Part shown: positions 21,753 to 32,819 of the stretch, piece after piece
Numbering within the stretch: the first letter of the stretch is position 1
Layout: the number at the start of each line of letters is the position of its first letter
Source of the DNA: Ditylenchus dipsaci
Lineage: Eukaryota > Nematoda > Chromadorea > Rhabditida > Anguinidae
Direction of reading: 5' to 3'
Assembly: GCA_004194705.1 (NCBI GenBank)
Contig: SADC01001324.1
Location: 186,001 to 250,000, forward strand
DNA: 64,000 nt
Translations under genes and position numbers: made by a program
Notes under the pieces: model-generated
The model's database searches: none
Told to the model about the DNA's origin: nothing
Seen by the model: the letters and a program-made list of their open reading frames with translations, nothing else

Positions 21753-23754
21753 CTAAAAAACACAACAAATTATAGCAACAAAAGGGCCAGATTCAAAGGG
21801 ACAGACCCAAATAAAGAGCTGCATTAAGTTAGGGTCGCATAAATTATACAACCGACTAGACTTCCAAAAAAAATTCGTATTTACAAATACTGTCTGTCCT
21901 CGAATTATCCGATTCCTTAAAGGTGACAAAATAATAGTCCCGATAGCGTGGAAATTTATTTCAAAAACTTAAATTTTGTATAAAAATCACTCTGAAGCAG
22001 AACACGTATAATTTTTTTTGGAAATTAGGACATTTGGTCAAAATAAAGACATTTTTACTTTATCAAAAAATGCTATTTTATCCAGTGCTTAGTGCTATTT
22101 TAGTCCTAAAAATAAGGTTTTGACGTTAAATTCTTCAAAAAAATAAGATTTGGAATCCCGAAATAAGAACAAATCGACGCTACTCGGTAATACCCCCCCC
22201 CCCCCCCCCAAAAAAAGCTACTTCGGGGCGCAGGGGGCTTGGGGGCTTGGAGTTGAGATGCGCACACCCACATACCTTAGACACAAATCACTCGAAAGCG
22301 ACTCTGGATGCATGAAAAACATGCATACCAGAGTTATTTATGCAGTAGGCCCCAGTATTCAAAACTATGTTCAACATCTTTGATTTTACGACCGAAAAGG
22401 TTTCCCCCTCTTCAGGCCTGGGGCTACGAGCCAGAGGCTCAGCCGTCCAAAATTTACACGACAACCATCAGGATTAGGGTTGGCAAGGGTAGTGCTAAAC
22501 GACTGATCGATGAAGTGATGGGTTTCGTTAGCATTTTTAAACAGTTTGTAAATCTTACTTTTTCGCGTTCCAGAAATTTTTTTTGAACCGTTGTAGGCAG
22601 AAAGACAAAATCTACAAAACAGTTCGAAAAAAATTCTGAAACGCCAAAAAGGAAGATTTTACAAACTGTTGAAAAATGCTAACGAAACCCATCACTTCAT
22701 CGATCAGTCGTTTTAGCACTACCCTTGCCAACCCTAATCAGGATCCACCCGGCTGATCGTCCGATCATTTCGAGTAGTTATACTTTACGTGCACCACAAG
22801 TGGCTGGGTTTGAAAGTGACTTCAACGCTGAGAGAATTAATACTCTTTGGTACTTATAGGCACTATAGAAGTGGCCCCTGTTTTGTCCCTTCCCCCAATA
22901 CAGCCTTGAACCCTATTTTAATTGCTTTTCTGGACCTTTTATGGCGAAATTATTGCTTAAAAATATGTTTTGACCACTCCTAAAAATCTTGATTTTTGGT
23001 GGGGGGGGGGGTATAACCGAGTAGCGCCAACAAATCTTAATAAGGACTTTGAAGCAGCTCTTGATTCAGATACAGCCCGCTGTGTGCCCTTGAAATAGCC
23101 ATATTCGCTAGTGACACCAGAAAAGGCAAGATGCAAGCAAACAAATTCGCAGTTTTGGGTATATACTAGGGTTGGGTAATGGCGAATCCACCGGTGAATT
23201 TGCCTTCCCTACAAGTTGTCGGAATAAATTGAAAGTAAATAAGTAAAAGTATTTTAAAAGACTTTTAAAAAAAATTTGGAAAAATTATAGTTTTCAAGAC
23301 TCAGAGTGTTTAGAAATGCTTATTTTATTGTGTTAAGCAGAAAAACTAGTCAAAGGAATCATTTCGCCTTATTTTTAAAAATTAGGCTTAGAGACACTTA
23401 TATAGATCCCTTATGTAGCAGCAGTTTTGGTGAATATAGGCGTAGGTTGATTCGCCGGCGAATTCACACGTGTGATTTCTGAGTTTTAGTTAGCTGGTGA
23501 ATCCGCCATTTTGATTATCAGCGGATATTCCTTTAGAAGAAGACGGCAGAAAGGGCTTTTTCGATTCAAATTTTTGAAAAAATAAGCATTTTAACCACAA
23601 TATTTTATGCCAAAGAGCTGATTCCCGAAATAAAATGTCCCTCTAAATGCGAATCATGAAAATCTGGTCTTAATTTGATAGGGTTTCTCAGATATGACCA
23701 AAACATGATAAGTAGTTACAATTCAAGGTTCGTCTACTCAAAATGGTCATATCT
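21753..23754. repeat. Repeat block incl. perfect foldback at 22471-22741
   Basis: Poly-C and a palindromic core copy lie at 22190-22390. A near-perfect palindrome at about 22471-22741 has 'gattagggttggcaagggta' answered by 'tacccttgccaaccctaatc', with the arms matching through 'gatcgatgaagtgatgggtt'. A G-run repeat is at about 22995-23030. Around 23170-23540 are loosely paired 'gaatccaccggtgaatt' and 'gattcgccggcgaattcac' blocks. I see no gene. Confidence 0.65.
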
Positions 23755-24168
23755 AGCAGCTGCCCACAACTTCGACTAGATCGCAGCCATAGTTGGAACG
23801 CCGCCGTTTCGGCGCCGATTCATGATATTTAGAAATAATGGATTGCAAGTGCAACATCATAAGGTCAATTTGAGTTGCTTTACAAGATAGGCCAGGACCG
23901 CCTGGTTTTTTTATGTGATAGAATTTTTCACCGCCGGGTCGGCGGCGAAAAATTTGCGAAAACTGGCTAAAATAGGCTTTTTTCTCCGCCGATCCGGCGG
24001 TCAAAAGTTCTATCACAAAAAAGTCCGGCGGTCCTGGCCTATCTTGTAGAGCAACTTAAATTGACCTCATAATGTGGCACTTGCGACCCATTATTTCTGA
24101 AAAATCATGAAGAAAATGCCCGGCGGCAATCGGCGCCGAAACGGCGGCGTTCTAACTATGATCACAGC
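23755..24168. repeat. GC-rich-armed foldback
   Basis: Arms pair 'cgccgccgtttcggcgccga' with 'tcggcgccgaaacggcggcg', and 'ttgtaagagcaact'-type inner sequence around 'aggccaggaccgcc' with 'ggcggtcctggcct'. The centre, about 23950-24000, carries 'gccgggtcggcggc'. The high GC of the arms contrasts with the AT-rich flanks. Confidence 0.7.
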
Positions 24169-24472
24169 ATATTTGATTTCAAAAGGATCAATTTTTTTAT
24201 TAAAAAAAGACATTTAAATTTTTAATTTTTTTTTTGCAAAAGTACTATAAAATTTTCAGTTTTGTTTATCACCTGTCTAGTGTCACGCTCGAATATTTTC
24301 TTTACTAAGAGGAAAAGAGGTTAATTTAGGAAAACTGCGGTTTTTACTTTGAAATCTACTACTAATGCTATTATTACTACACGCCACACTAAAAACAGCA
24401 ATAAAGACAGAAACCAGGATAAATATTGACTGAATGCAGTCCAATGTTATAAGGGCACATATTGACCAGGGG

Positions 24473-25354
24473 CCTATTCTACTAACATGAAAAGTGAAAA
24501 ATTACATGAAAAGTGTAAAGTGAAAATGAAAAATTGAAAAGTGAAAATTTTCTGTTCTACTAAGTGAAAAGTGAAAATGAAAAGTGAAAGTGAAAAGTGA
24601 AAATTTTCCACTTTTCTGTTCTACGAAACTTTTCATTTTTATTTTCACTTTTCAATTTCACTTTTTATCTTTGCGGTGTCGTTAATTAGAGGGGGTGGCG
24701 TTAATTACATGAGACATTAATTATTCAGTTTTCAATTTTTTTTTCACTTTTTATTTCGCCACAGATACTCAAATCAGCTTATTTGAAACCTTTCTTTATA
24801 TCATCAACACATAGCAACAATAACAGCGAGAATCGAGGACAATACGATAACAACCTAAAAATATTTCTCAAAAGATTCATCGCCCAATTCCTTCCCGATC
24901 AGCTTCATGAATTCGCTGTCATCCACATCCTCCTCATCGTAAGCCCCGGGAATGACCACACCTGGAAAGAGACCAAGACGCTTCTCCTTTTCGTAGTTGT
25001 TGGTTAATAAGTTAATAAAGGTTAATAAGCAGCGAAGCAAATATAACCGAGAGACAAGCAAGCTAGACAAACGGAAGCATTGGCAAAAAAATCGCATTTT
25101 TGAAAGTGTCGGCCAGTCGCTTAGGCGACAAATTTCGTGAAAAAATTTTCACTTTTCACTTTACATTTTTCAATTTTCAGTTTAGTAGAACAGCAAGTGA
25201 AAATTTACATGAAAATTTTTCATTTTTCAATTTCACTTTTCGCTTTTCATTTTTCACTTTTCAAAATCTTAGTAGAACAGAAAATGAGATTTCACTTTTC
25301 ATTTTTCATTTTCACTTTCAATTTCACTTTTCATGTTAGTAGAATAGGCCCCAG
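24473..25354. mobile_element. GAAAAGTG-armed foldback with coding-like cargo
   Basis: Both ends read 'ggggcctattctactaacatg' and its complement. The arms (24473-24770 and about 25130-25354) are arrays of 'aagtgaaaatgaaaagtgaa' and 'ttctgttctac' with 'cttagtagaacag'. The unique interior, 24780-25125, includes a short minus-strand ORF. A second, cargo-free palindrome of the same family follows directly at 25355-25652, sharing the end sequence. Confidence 0.75.
24855..24961 (-). CDS. Acidic terminal-exon candidate inside the foldback
   Basis: After a 'tttccag' acceptor the minus strand reads VVIPGAYDEEDVDDSEFMKL, then IGKELGDESFEKYF and a TAG stop (24857-24855). The frame is also open upstream (NNYEKEKRLGLFPG). 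Composition is strongly acidic and codon use is GC-richer than the flanks, as in a real exon. I do not recognise the family. It lies in the loop of the 24473-25354 palindrome, so it may be a captured exon, or a host terminal exon around which the repeat arms were deposited. Another open minus-strand stretch with acidic residues (SEEDDEYNNALPAFLRQ, about 25790-25860) lies upstream on the same strand and could belong with it. Confidence 0.4.
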
Positions 25355-25652
25355 GGGCTATTCTACTAACATGAAAAGTGAAAAATTACATGAAAAGTGT
25401 AAAGTGAAAATGAAAAATTGAAAAGTGAAAATTTTCTGTTCTACTAAGTGAAAATGAAAAGTGTAAAGTGAAAAGTGAAATTTTCCACTTTTCTGTTCTA
25501 CGAAACTTTTCATTTTTCATTTCACTTTTCGCTTTTCATTTTTCACTTTTCAAAATCTTAGTAGAACAGAAAATGAGATTTCACTTTTCATTTTTCATTT
25601 TCACTTTTCACTTTTCAATTTCACTTTTCATGTTAGTAGAATAGGCCCCAGG
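25355..25652. repeat. Second GAAAAGTG palindrome
   Basis: It begins 'ggggctattctactaacatg' and ends 'catgttagtagaataggcccc'. Arms of about 145 bp fold on each other at about 25500 ('ttttctgttctacgaaac'). It is tandem with the preceding cargo-bearing element. From 25653 to 26267 I see only the minor open stretch noted under the acidic candidate. Confidence 0.75.
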
Positions 25653-26267
25653 TAAAAAGTTTTTATTTTGTTAGTTATTTGCAAGGTAAATTTTTTGGGC
25701 AGTCCTGTTCAAAACGGTAGGAAAAATGAGGTTTACTATACTAATATTTTTGACTTCTGAAAAAAACTTATTGGGTCGAATTTTTCCTGTCGCAAAAACG
25801 CGGGGAGTGCGTTGTTATACTCATCATCTTCTTCACTCTGAAACTTTGAAGCTTTTTTTTTAAATTTGCTGAGTTTGTATGAATTACGAGGCAAAACAGT
25901 CCCATATTCTGGTCTCATATGTCATATCTTTCTCCAGTTTTGGGTTTTCTTCAGATTTCGGTGAAAGAAAGTCAAAATAGGTAAAATTTGCATAAGTTTT
26001 GCTTAAAAATTTAGCTGAAAATTTTCCTGCTGTCCAGGTCAGAAATAAGGACGAACCTTATTACTGTTATTCTTATTACCCTTATTTTATTACCTGGCCA
26101 AACCCTATCAAGGCGTAGTCTAAATCCGATCCCAAGACCAAAAAATAGTATCATATTAGAACCATGAGTCCTAAAAAGATCATTTTGGTACTTTTTAAAT
26201 CCCTGTCCCATGTAAATCCGCCGACTTTCGGCCTTGATTTTGGCGCGAAATCCCATTCCGGGTCCTA

Positions 26268-27011
26268 TTAAAGGGGGGGACTTTATATACGCATCGTCTT
26301 TTGTCGAAAGTTCTAGTCCCTCTGGGGTGTTTTAATTTACTTTTTTAGTAAGTTTTTTGACTTTCAGGTCCATAAAATCATCGAGTAATCGATTGCAACC
26401 ATTTCCAGCACTGCTTTGCTGTCAGCAACTGCCTCAATTTTGGGAATTTTGGCAAATTACCATCAAAATTAGAGGAAACCAGCCAAAATGATGCGTATTT
26501 AGTCTAATATAGCCTGAGCCTCCACCAATTTTATTTATTTGTCTACGCGTTTAGGCACTTTCTAGAGTCAGAATTTCATGGGGAACAAGATAGAACTTTT
26601 TTAACAACAAAATTAATTTAGAAAAAAAGGTAGCTAGCGAAGGTTTGACCAAGGAACAATAGAGTACTATTGAGGGGAGGATTTCGGTATTATTTAGGAA
26701 CTGACTTTTATTGCGATTTCAATTTACATGATTTATACAAATTGGGAAAAAACGTCAGTTCCAGGATACTACCGAAAAGTACTGGTCCTATAGTCCTATT
26801 GACGATTTCATCGAATTGGATTTTTTATATTTAGCCCTAACTTTTACCAACTTTTCATCTGTATGATGGCTTAAATGAAAGCCCAGAACTTTGGCTACAT
26901 TTTGACACTAAACTTGTGAATGAAAGGAGAAAAAAATAAGGTCTGCAGCCAGTGGTAGTCGAACCTGTGACCTAAAGCGATGCGTATATAAAGTCCCCCC
27001 CCCCTTTAAAA
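26268..27011. repeat. Foldback flanking the T1 gene's 3' end
   Basis: The ends 'taaaggggggggactttata' with 'tacgcatcg' and 'cgatgcgtatataaagtcc' with 'cccccccccttta' are inverted. The interior has 'gcagcactgctttgctgtcagc' and a B-box-like stretch on the minus strand (GGTTCGACTACC). A diverged relative is at about 42540-43035 ('gcagcactgctttactgtcagc', 'aggtcacaggttcga'). Confidence 0.65.
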
Positions 27012-27018
27012 ATAATTC

Positions 27019-27035
27019 TTTATTTCTAATTTATT
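27019..27035 (-). terminator. Two polyA signals of the T1 unit
   Basis: AATAAA occurs on the minus strand at 27035-27030 and 27024-27019, about 35-50 nt after the TGA at 27071-27069 and outside the neighbouring foldback. This supports a real transcript 3' end here. Confidence 0.55.
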
Positions 27036-27068
27036 AGTCTAGTTTAACTTTAGACAGTTTACGGCTGG

Positions 27069-28145
27069 TCAGTTGGCAATTTTCTCATCAAGCAGTATTG
27101 AGCAAAGGTGAGCAGCAGTCATCCATCTTGGCTTTAGAGACTGCCCAAACCTGAGTTCTGCCATGAATTTTTCAAAGCACAGGTCTTTGGGAACATGCAA
27201 CTTGCCGGCTGCATAGAAGTCGTAGATTGGGTCGAAATATCTGAATACATAAAAATGCCAATTTTTAAGTCACACTAAAAATTATAAAAGATTTGACGCT
27301 ACCGTAGTTTTTGCCCTATTCAAAAAATGGAAAAAATACCTAGGCACTCGTTCAAAAAAGTATTCATCACTTTCTTCAAAGAAGGCATCTGCCCAACTTC
27401 TCCTGTGTTCGTGGTCCATTCTGCAAAATCGACCAAGCAACTAAATATTGATAAATGTTAGCTCCAAATAAAGAAATGTGTAGCAGCACTTACAGTGGTT
27501 GGACCATACTTTAGAATGGATCTAGTTCTAATGCGGTAACTGGCGCCTCCTATATTAAGGCGAAGAATGGAATCCTAAAAGCCATAAAACAACAAATTCG
27601 GGACAAATAAAAAATATAAACGAACTTCGATTTTAAGACTGCTTTTCATGGACACCTTTTCAGGCGGCATTTTTGCCTGAAATAAAAGCAAATTTTAGTT
27701 TAAAAAAACAGAGTATTGTGGAGCTTAGGTGTATTCCGTGTATTGACGTTATGTTAACGTGATACAATTTTTGGTACTTTTTTAGTCCCCCATTATACTC
27801 GGTAGGTGATTTTCGGTCACTTTTCAAAAAATTCGAGTATGGGGAGACTAAAGAAGTGCCGACAGGCGGGGGTCAAAGCATTTTCAAGATAAAACCCAAT
27901 ACATGGAGTACCAAGCTGAAAATATTGCCCCGTAAAGGGGAAGGGACGATACAGATCTGGTCAATACAACTTTTCCCTCAATAACCCACCTCCAAATCGT
28001 CCAAGTCATACTGTTTGACAGTAGCTCCACCATCGTCACAGCCAATCATGACGTCTAGGCCTCCATTAGCACTCTCATCTACCAGGTGAATCACACTGTC
28101 TCTGTCCAATATTTGGGCGGAAAAGCCGGCTTCAGTATGGTGCAT
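27069..28145 (-). CDS. Kv-channel T1 (tetramerisation/BTB) domain protein
   Basis: Exons (minus): 28145-27990 (ATG), 27676-27626, 27574-27494, 27440-27340, 27240-27069. All five join in phase to a 186-residue frame. After an acidic N-terminus (about 70 residues) comes the T1 domain of Shab/Kv2-type channels: SILRLNIGGASYRIRTRSIL, LLGRFCRMDHEHRR, FFEESDEYFFERVPRYFDPI, YDFYAAGKLHVPKDL and CFEKFMAELRF. The expected continuation FW-x-I...CC is present, but one frame over: adding one T at 27147-27149 gives WAVSKAKMDDCCSPLLNTA and then a stop. In either frame the protein ends before S1, and two AATAAA signals follow. T1 normally directs subunit assembly; alone it could bind and suppress channels. 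It lies 5.3 kb upstream of, and on the same strand as, the T1-less channel half, so the two may be one gene broken apart or one with a long repeat-filled intron. Confidence 0.78.
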
Positions 28146-28376
28146 GCTAGAGCCTTGCTCTTTGCCACCACACAGTTGGAATTGTCACGCCTGCAAGCAG
28201 AATACCTGTATATACTCTATTATATAGCATATATAAACTTCAAAAGCATGAGAATTGTAATTTTGGTAGCAGGTGGCTTTTAAAGGCTAAATGCCAGAAA
28301 AAAGGGTTAGTCCCTTCCCTCTTCTGGTCTACCAGTCTCACCAAAGTAATCAAAAGATACATGATGCTCCTTCCAG

Positions 28377-28653
28377 TTAAAGGGGCATCCCCGTCGCCGA
28401 TGGGAATATTTTGAAAGGTGGGTAACAGTGAAATTCAAACGAGAATGAAATTGACGCAATTTGGTAAAACTCGAAGAAAAATAATGCACCCCAATCGGAA
28501 TCAAACCGACGATCGACTTTGACAATGCGCTTTTCTTTAAATTTATTCCCAAAACACTATTAACAAAAATGTATTTCAAAACAATTCTTTTTTGAATTGA
28601 CCTGGTACTTGCCTTTTCAAATATTCCCATCGGCGATGGGCGTTCCCTTTAAG
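28377..28653. repeat. Foldback MITE (TTAAAGGGGCATSCCC family)
   Basis: 'ttaaaggggcatccccgtcg' with 'gccgatgggaatattt' on the left is answered by 'aaatattcccatcggc' with 'gatgggcgttcccttta' on the right. Half copies or relatives are at 4607-5227, 37612-37830 and 38130-38180. It sits just upstream of the T1 gene. From 28654 to 28985 I see nothing. Confidence 0.7.
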
Positions 28654-28986
28654 TGAAAGCTTGCTTAACCCTTAAATGCGCACTGTGCCATACAGTCTGA
28701 CACAGAAAGACACCGAAATTTTTGAATTTGTTTTAATTCGGCTTACCAAGTTTTAGTATCAGGGAAGCATCCACTGTCAGAGACATATGCAGAATTATTT
28801 TTTCGGCAGATACTAAAATCGTTTAGGTCATTTACCTACACCGTTTTGATTCTTCCGTATTCTCAATTTTTTCAAAAAAAATATACCTTGGCTTTCTTTC
28901 CCCGTCTTATGTTACTTTCGGGGTTTTAAAAGGGTAGTAAAAAACCCGGTTCGGCCGTAGAGCTAAACAAGACCTGGGTCTGCTTT

Positions 28987-30732
28987 ACCATGGGATAAAT
29001 CTTTTTTCTGCCCGCTTCTGGCTTTTTCTGCCCGCTTTTAGCTTTTTTCTGCCCGCTTTTTTGAGTTTATGTTAGAAAAGATTTTTTCTGCCCGCTTTTG
29101 GCTTTTTTCTGCCCGCTTTTGCTCGAAAGTGCCCGTTTTTGCTCGAATGTGCCCGCTTTTGGCTTTTTTCTGCCCGCTTTTTCTCGAAAGTGCCCGCTTT
29201 GTTTAAATATGCCCGCTTTTTTATTTTTCTGCCCGCTTTTATTTGAAAGTGCCTTTTTTGCTACAAAGTGCCCGCTTTTGGATTTTTTCTGCCCGCTTTT
29301 GTTAAAAAGTGCCCGCTTTCGCTAAGAAGTGACCGTTTTTGTTAAATGTGAATGTTTCTCAGTTTTGAAACAGGAAAAACTTATTATTGTTGCCGAAAGA
29401 CTGATTTTTGTTGCCGAAAGACTGATTCTTGTTGCCAAAAAACTGATTCTTGTTGCCAAAAGTTGTTCTCGACACGAAATTACCAATTTTGAATTTTTTT
29501 GGTCACTTTCGTGTGAAATTCAGAGATGGGGAGAGACCAGATGGCTTGGTACCCATTCCGGAACGGCCAAAAAGGCTAAAATTATTGGTTTTTTGAGGGT
29601 TTACTAAAGGGGTAGTAAACTTTAAACTTCTTTAGTTCCCCCCCCATACTCGGATTTTTTAAAAAGTGACCCAAAACCACATCCCGAACTCATTTTTTCT
29701 GCACAAAAAGATACAAGAAGTATTTCTAAAGACTTTCTAAATAAAAAAAAGTTGAATTTTATTTTAAAAAAATTTGTCACCCACCCCTCGGGGGTAGATG
29801 GTCTTTTTCGGGTATTTTAGGGTCATTTTGGGTGATTCATCACATTTTTCTGCTCGAGCTGGGCAAAAAATACTCTCTAAATGCATTTTTAATCAAGAGT
29901 CTTGCTCTTAATTATGTCTAAGGTAAGTGAATGAGCGCATCTCTAACCAACCAAGCCCCTGCGCTCCCTTTGGGGACTTTTCAAAAAATTCGAGTATTGG
30001 GGAGGGGGGTGGAACTAAAGAAGTACCGATTGTGAGCGATTTAGCCAATCGGACCCGAAATCTGATCCGCTCAATCGATTTTTCTCGAAACGTTTACTCC
30101 CCTTTTAGTAAACCCCCAAAAAACCAATAATTTTAGCCTTTTTGGCCGTTCCGGAATGGGTACCAAGCCATCTGGTCTCTCCCCATCTCTGAATTTCACA
30201 CGAAAGTGACCAAAAAAATTCAAAAATTGGTAATTTCGTGTCGAGAACAACTTTTGGCAACAAGAATCAGTTTTTTGGCAACAAGAATCAGTCTTTCGGC
30301 AACAAAAATCAGTCTTTCGGCAACAACTTTTTTCGACGACAAAAATAAGTTTTCGGTTACAATAATCAGTCTTTCGGCAACAATAATAAGTTTTTCCTGT
30401 TTCAAAACTGAGAAACATTCACATTTAAACAAAAACGGTCACTTCTTAGCGAAAGCGGGCACTTTTTAACAAAAGCGGGCAGAAAAAAATCCAAAAGCGG
30501 GCACTTTGTAGCAAAAAAGGGCACTTTCAAATAAAAGCGGGCAGAAAAAATAAAAAAGCGGGCATATTTAAACAAAAGCGGGCACTTTCGAGAAAAAGCG
30601 GGCAGAAAAAAGCCAAAAGCGGCAGAAAAAATCTTTTCTAACATAAACTCAAAAAGCGGGCAGAAAAAAGCTAAAAGCGGGCAGAAAAAAGCCAGAAGCG
30701 GACAGAAAAAAGTCTCGTCCTTTACCATGCTG
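28987..30732. repeat. 1.75-kb foldback with CCCGCTTTT tandem-repeat arms
   Basis: The left arm (28987-29610) has about 14 units of 'tttttctgcccgcttttgg' and 'gaaagtgcccgctttt', then 'gttgccgaaagactgattct' units and a unique tail through 'ggcttggtacccattccgg'. The right arm (30100-30732) is its reverse complement. The centre (29611-30099) contains a second inverted pair ('cccatactcgg...' with '...cgagtattgggg') and half of the palindromic core. Long open frames here are translated repeats. Confidence 0.8.
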
Positions 30733-31386
30733 AGTAGCTTATGTCATCAGAGCTACAGTGCTTATACAAAATAGGTAGCTTGCTTTTTTTCTCCTTGCGT
30801 GTTACAAAAGAGTCAGGAGGTAGGAGCCCAGGTACATAGCATGCCCAGAGGGAGAATACCGAAGACCCCAAAAATTATAAATGGAAGATATGTAAAAACA
30901 ACGGACCACTTGTCTGTGCCCAAACAAATTCTGAATTATTCTGCGCCTAATAGAAATGTTTTGCTGAATTATTTCATTGTTTTCAGCAAAAACAATAAGT
31001 CTAGGAAGTAATTTTAGGCCATCTTTTCAAAAAATGAGGAAGGGTACCAACCTAATAAGTGCCCATAGAGGTTTGCAAAAATGGAGTGGCTAGAAAAATA
31101 TGATCAAAAATACCAATAACAAGAATAAAAAAATCATCGGCTAAATTTCTGAACACCAAATTCCAAAACATATAAATATCAAAATTTTAAATAAAAAAGG
31201 CAAGAAAACAGCAAAGAGAGGGCAATCAAAGGTATAAACACAAATTGAATTTGTTGGGTGGCTAGAGGCTCTTGACTTTGAAGCAGGCACACACACACCC
31301 ATAAATATATTTATACATTTATTTATGAGTGGCAATAAAAAAGCAGGAGGCCAGTAGCTAGCTAGCGTGTCTCCTCCACCAATGTA

Positions 31387-32819
31387 TGTATATATTATTG
31401 GAGCAGGAGTACATTAGCGGCATTAGTAAGGCAGTAAATGGAAACAAAGGTAACCTGCCACCCTTTTAAACTTTGCGCCACACACTCACACACAAAGAGG
31501 GTCCTGCCATTTAGGCCACTTGAAGGTGTGACTGACGACGATAGTTCAGTGACGATGGAGGATTAGATGATAGGAAACTGGAAGGCTAAACTACCTTATT
31601 CGGTAATCTGCCTGCATGACATACCGGTCCATTTTTTCGCCTTGGTCCCCTGTTGTTTTTTTTTTTGTGATTTATAAGCTTAGGCAAGGGTTGACTAGCG
31701 TAGGTTAGGATGGACTCAAACATACCGTATTTCCTCTAATAGAGCCACCGGTGACTTTATTTTTCGGATGCCTCAAACAAGGGCCTTAATCCACTACAAC
31801 ACGCCTTTTCTAAAATATCTCTGTGAGGAGAGCTAATTTAGAGATCTCATGCCTCAATTCACACCTGTTTGGAAGGTCATTGTAAATTATGTCACAGGTA
31901 AGAGTCCGTCTTAATCTACGCAGGTCTACTATGCGCCCAAACACAGGCTAGAAAAATGGGAGGAGACCAGAGTTGCTCGTGTATTTCAATATTAAAGTTG
32001 TAACTTGTGCGAGTCCTCCACCAATATATGGGCGCTACTTGGATATACCCCCCCCCCCTCCAAATCAACTTTTTTCAAAGTGTTTCCAAACACCCTATAT
32101 CGACCTAAAATGGCCTCAGGAGTTCAAAAAAGGCATTATTTTTGAGTTCTGGTCAATAAAAAACTGAGTTTTGGGACCACCTAAAATCACTCATTTTGAC
32201 CATTTTTAAAGGGATTTAGGTCTGTATTTGGGTAGAAATGGACCAGAAAGGTGCCAATTTCTAAACAAAAAGGAAGATAGTTTTGTTGGCTGGGGCCTAC
32301 CGCATAAATAAACTCTGGTATGCATACATTTTTCATGCATCCAGAGTCCCTTTCGAGTGATTTGCGTCTAAGTATGTGGGTGTGCGCATCTCAACCCCAA
32401 GCAACCAAGCCCCCTGCGCCCCGAAGGGGCGCAGGGGGCTTGGTTGGTTAGAGATGCGCGCACTCACTTACCTAAGACATAATTCCGAGCAAGACTCTTG
32501 AACAAAAATGCATTTAGAGACTATTTTTGCCCAGCTCCAGTGACAAAACATGGTAAAACAGGTAAAAAGTCAAAATTTAAAAGTGCCCAAAACTCTATTT
32601 TCATTGACCAGAAGTTAAAAATAATGTCTTTTTTGAACTTCTGAGGCCATTTGGGTCGATATAAGGTGTTTGGAAGCACTTTAAAAAAAGTTGATTTGGG
32701 GGGGGGGGGGGTATATCCAAGTAGGGTCAATATACGTATATTTATTGGAGCAGGAGTACATTAGCGGCATTAGTAAGGCAGTAAATGGAAACAAAGGTAA
32801 CCTGCCACCCTTTTAAACT
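31387..32819. repeat. About 85-bp direct repeats bracketing 1.3 kb
   Basis: 'ggagcaggagtacattagcg' through 'cctgccacccttttaaactt' occurs at about 31387-31475 and again at about 32737-32822. The enclosed segment holds a TACCGTATTTCCTCTAATAG end, a G-run repeat and a palindromic core. Such long flanking duplications suggest recombination rather than transposition. From 30733 to 31386 I see no gene. Confidence 0.6.

Noticed and set aside
24480..25652. CRISPR-like regularly spaced repeats (GAAAAGTGAAAA)
   Set aside because: Spacing is irregular, repeats are simple sequence and palindromic, and the context is a eukaryotic intron-bearing genome.
29098..30728. Repetitive open frames (PLLxFFCPLL) looking like a membrane or repeat protein
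   Set aside because: They translate the CCCGCTTTT tandem arrays of a foldback; both arms give mirror 'proteins'.
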